From Paracoccaceae bacterium (GTDB taxonomy: Bacteria > Pseudomonadota > Alphaproteobacteria > Rhodobacterales > Rhodobacteraceae): a stretch of DNA of 9,124 bases. Under the pieces are notes generated by a model. That model did not search any database. It was not told where the DNA came from and saw only the letters and a program-made list of their open reading frames with translations. The DNA lies in assembly GCA_003565055.1 (NCBI GenBank), contig PXDM01000040.1, positions 1 through 9,124 on the forward strand, given 5' to 3'. Position numbers and translations under genes: made by a program. Below, one piece after another: positions 6,955 to 9,124 of the stretch (the stretch's first letter is position 1; the number at the start of each line of letters is the position of its first letter).

Positions 6955-7454
6955 TGGGCAAATTCCTCGTCATCCTTTTGCTGGGCTGCACCCTCGTCGC
7001 TGGTGTCGGTGCGTGGTATCTGCAGGTTTACGGCTTCTACGACCGCCTGCCAGAGCAGACGAGCGTGCGCCTGACCCCGCTGGCCGCCACTGGCGCGCAG
7101 GACTTCCCTGTGTCGAATTATCGCGGGATCGACAGCGACAGCTCGCCCATCCGCTTCCGCGCCTGTTTCGACATCGACGTGAACCCGGCGCAGTTCACGC
7201 CTTACACGGACGCAACGCCTCTGGTCGCGCCGGGCTGGTTCGACTGCTTCGATGCGGGCGCACTGACCGAAGCGCTGGCCGAGGGCCGCGCGCAGGCGGT
7301 GATGGGCGTGGCCAACATCCGCTACGGCATCGACCGCGTGGTCGTCCTGAAGGACGGGCGCGGCTATTCCTGGCAGCAGATCAATCCCTGCGGCACCGCG
7401 CATTTCGACGGCGACCCAGTGCCGCCCGGCTGCCCGTCCCCCCCTGACCGCTAA
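6954..7454 (+). CDS. Small membrane-anchored protein between glyQ and glyS (possibly DUF6446 family)
   Basis: 166 residues of unknown function. A short basic start (MGK) is followed by one hydrophobic segment, about residues 4-23, with no clear cleavage site, so the bulk is probably a periplasmic domain tethered to the inner membrane. That domain holds four cysteines (71, 98, 146, 160), which could form disulfides; motifs include DSDSSPIRFRACF (61-72), GWFDCFDAGALTEAL (94-108) and a late YGIDRVVVLKDGRGYSWQQ segment. A lipoprotein reading (LLGC at 9-12) is unlikely because the signal would be only 11 residues. From memory, a gene like this sits between glyQ and glyS in many Rhodobacteraceae and is named DUF6446; I could not check that. 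The ATG overlaps the glyQ stop by one base, and the gene ends 9 bases before glyS. Its link to tRNA charging, if any, is unknown. Confidence 0.8.
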   Translation: MGKFLVILLLGCTLVAGVGAWYLQVYGFYDRLPEQTSVRLTPLAATGAQDFPVSNYRGIDSDSSPIRFRACFDIDVNPAQFTPYTDATPLVAPGWFDCFDAGALTEALAEGRAQAVMGVANIRYGIDRVVVLKDGRGYSWQQINPCGTAHFDGDPVPPGCPSPPDR

Positions 7455-7458
7455 GAGG
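7454..7458 (+). promoter_or_regulatory. Shine-Dalgarno for glyS
   Basis: AGAGG begins on the last base of the preceding TAA stop and lies 5 bases before the ATG at 7464, consistent with coupled translation. Confidence 0.65.
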
Positions 7459-7463
7459 CCCCG

Positions 7464-9124
7464 ATGGCTGACCTTCTGATCGAGCTTTTCTCCGAGGAAA
7501 TCCCCGCGCGCATGCAGGCCGCCGCGTCCGACGCGCTCAAGCGTCTGATGACCGACGGGTTGGTGGAGGCGGGGCTGACCTACGCCCATGCGCAAGCCTT
7601 CGCCACACCCCGGCGGCTGGCGCTGGCCGTGCAGGGCCTGTCGGAGCGCTCGCCCACCTTGCGCGAAGAACGGCGCGGCCCGAAACTCGGCGCGCCTGAC
7701 AAGGCCATCGAGGGGTTCCTGCGCAGCACGGGGCTGACGCGCGAGGCGTTGGAGATCCGCGACGACAAGAAGGGGCAGGTCTATATCGCGCAAGTCGTGA
7801 CCGAAGGCCGCGCTGCGCCCGAGATTGTGGCTGAGGTGCTGGACCGCACCATCCGCAATTTCCCCTGGCCCAAATCCATGCGCTGGGGGGCGGGCAGCCT
7901 GCGCTGGGTGCGGCCGCTTCATTCGATCCTCTGCGTGCTCTCGCGCGAGGATGGTACGGAGGTCGTGCCGCTGGAGGTGGATGGGATCATCTCGGGCAAT
8001 GAGACGCGCGGGCATCGCTTCATGGCGCCGGATGCATTTTCCGTCACGAATTTCGAGGATTACGCGGCGAAGTTGAAGCGCGCTTATGTTATCCTCGACC
8101 CGACTGAGCGGGCCGAGCATATCTGGAATGAGGCGAGCCAGATGGCCTTCGCGCAGGGTCTGGAATTGGTCGAGGATCGCGGGCTTTTGGCCGAGGTTGC
8201 AGGGCTGGTCGAATGGCCGGTGGTGCTGATGGGGCGGATCGAGGAGCGGTTTCTGGACCTGCCGCCGGAAGTCTTGCAGACCTCGATGAAAGAGCACCAG
8301 AAATTCTTCTCCGCGCGCGACCCGAAGACGGGGCAGATCGTGGGCTTTGTCACTGTGGCGAACCGCGAGACGGCGGATCAGGGCGCGACGATCCTTGCGG
8401 GCAACCAGAAGGTTCTGGCCGCGCGGCTGTCAGATGCAAAATTCTTCTGGGATAATGACTTGCGCGTTGTTCTTGAGGCGGGACTTGAAGGCATGGGGGC
8501 AGGGCTTGCCGATGTGACCTTCCACAACAAACTCGGTTCGCAGGCCGACCGCGTGGCGCGGATTGCGGCGCTGGCACGCGAGATCGCGCCACTGGTGGGC
8601 GCGGATGCGGAAGTGGCCGCGCAGGCCGCACGGGTGGCGAAGGCCGATCTGCGCTCGGAAATGGTGGGGGAGTTCCCGGAATTACAAGGGCTTATGGGCA
8701 GTTATTACGCCCGCGCGGCAGGTTTGCCCGAGGAAGTCGCACAGGCTTGCGTGGAGCATTACCAGCCTTTGGGGCCATCGGACTCCGTGCCCTCCGCCCC
8801 TGTCTCGGTCGCAGTGGCGCTGGCCGACAAGATCGACACGCTGACCGGCTTCTGGGCGATTGACGAGAAACCCACAGGCTCGAAAGACCCCTTCGCGCTG
8901 CGCCGCGCGGCGTTGGGGGTTGTTCGGTTGGTGTTGGAAAATCAATTGGCCCTGCACATCCAAGACTTGTTGCGGTTTTCCGCAGAACAGCATCATTTAA
9001 AGTGGGCGGCACCAGCTAGCATTGTTAAATGGTGCCAGCGCGTTCCATTGCGCGATAATGCAGATATTGAGAAGTTCGCGCGGCATGTTGTCATTTCAGT
9101 GACATCGGAGTGGAGCCGCCAGAG
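7464..9124 (+). CDS. glyS: Glycyl-tRNA synthetase beta subunit, 3'-partial
   Basis: Partner of GlyQ in the alpha2beta2 synthetase; the beta subunit supplies tRNA recognition. The frame was read through to the right edge without a stop, giving 553 complete codons; typical GlyS is around 700 residues, so the C-terminal anticodon-binding part is missing. Conserved landmarks: MADLLIELFSEEIPARM at the N-terminus, TPRRLALAV, SMRWG followed by LRWVRPLHS, the GNETRGHRF segment, MKEHQKFF, ARLSDAKFFWDND, TFHNKLGSQADR, then KADLRSEMVGEFPELQG (from 393) and KPTGSKDPFALRRAALGVVR near 472-491. Oddity: from about residue 493 (base 8940) to the edge, the sequence loses its resemblance to typical GlyS and its GC falls to about 51% by hand count (94 of 184 bases), with rare codons such as TTA. 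This may be a lineage-specific insertion before the C-terminal domain; the frame stays intact. Confidence 0.95.
   Translation, partial: MADLLIELFSEEIPARMQAAASDALKRLMTDGLVEAGLTYAHAQAFATPRRLALAVQGLSERSPTLREERRGPKLGAPDKAIEGFLRSTGLTREALEIRDDKKGQVYIAQVVTEGRAAPEIVAEVLDRTIRNFPWPKSMRWGAGSLRWVRPLHSILCVLSREDGTEVVPLEVDGIISGNETRGHRFMAPDAFSVTNFEDYAAKLKRAYVILDPTERAEHIWNEASQMAFAQGLELVEDRGLLAEVAGLVEWPVVLMGRIEERFLDLPPEVLQTSMKEHQKFFSARDPKTGQIVGFVTVANRETADQGATILAGNQKVLAARLSDAKFFWDNDLRVVLEAGLEGMGAGLADVTFHNKLGSQADRVARIAALAREIAPLVGADAEVAAQAARVAKADLRSEMVGEFPELQGLMGSYYARAAGLPEEVAQACVEHYQPLGPSDSVPSAPVSVAVALADKIDTLTGFWAIDEKPTGSKDPFALRRAALGVVRLVLENQLALHIQDLLRFSAEQHHLKWAAPASIVKWCQRVPLRDNADIEKFARHVVISVTSEWSRQ

Noticed and set aside
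6873..8297. Long minus-strand open frame (about 474 codons) opposite the small membrane-protein gene and glyS
   Set aside because: It lies antisense to a clear glyS. Its His/Arg/Gln-rich translation has no motif, as expected for the complementary frame of GC-rich coding sequence.
1..9124. A new defence, mobile or biosynthetic system
   Set aside because: All genes except the small glyQ-glyS protein belong to familiar families. There are no transposases, integrases, nucleases, repeats with spacers, or clustered accessory genes, and base composition is uniform apart from the last ~185 bases.

Overview
The window looks like ordinary chromosomal DNA from an alphaproteobacterium, most likely of the Rhodobacteraceae/Roseobacter group. 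The reasons are its high GC content (mostly above 60%, read by eye), tight gene spacing, glycyl-tRNA synthetase split into alpha and beta subunit genes with a small membrane-anchored protein gene between them, and the style of the proteins themselves. The assignment is inference; no rRNA or tRNA gene is present to anchor it.

Left block, plus strand, 1-4040: the 3' part of folE2 (type IB GTP cyclohydrolase, folate/pterin entry step), then a PfkB-family sugar-phosphate kinase resembling E. coli Pfk-2, then trkH (K+ uptake channel subunit), then a class I glutamine amidotransferase-like protein. Spacings are 36, 8 and 17 bases, so these probably share transcripts. Their functions do not form one pathway.

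Middle, minus strand, 4052-5872: an exported multidomain protein (signal peptide, SPOR-like domain, Pro/Glu linker, peptidoglycan-binding domain, an unnamed middle domain, and a trypsin-fold C-terminus). It converges on the amidotransferase gene with 11 bases between the stop codons. All three catalytic-triad positions of its trypsin-like domain appear replaced, so it reads as a pseudoprotease at the cell wall.

Right block, plus strand, 6010-9124: glyQ, a 166-residue membrane-anchored protein gene starting on the last base of the glyQ stop codon, and glyS, which runs off the window. A plausible sigma70 promoter lies in the 137-base divergent region before glyQ.

I see no CRISPR array, insertion sequence, phage gene, RNA gene, rho-independent terminator or attachment site. 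No stretch over 300 bases lacks a gene. I do not see a new multi-gene system. The points worth a second look are protein-level: the triad-less protease, an amidotransferase whose catalytic His reads as Pro, a Pfk-2-like kinase with an altered NxxE motif, and an AT-richer, family-atypical segment of glyS at the right edge.
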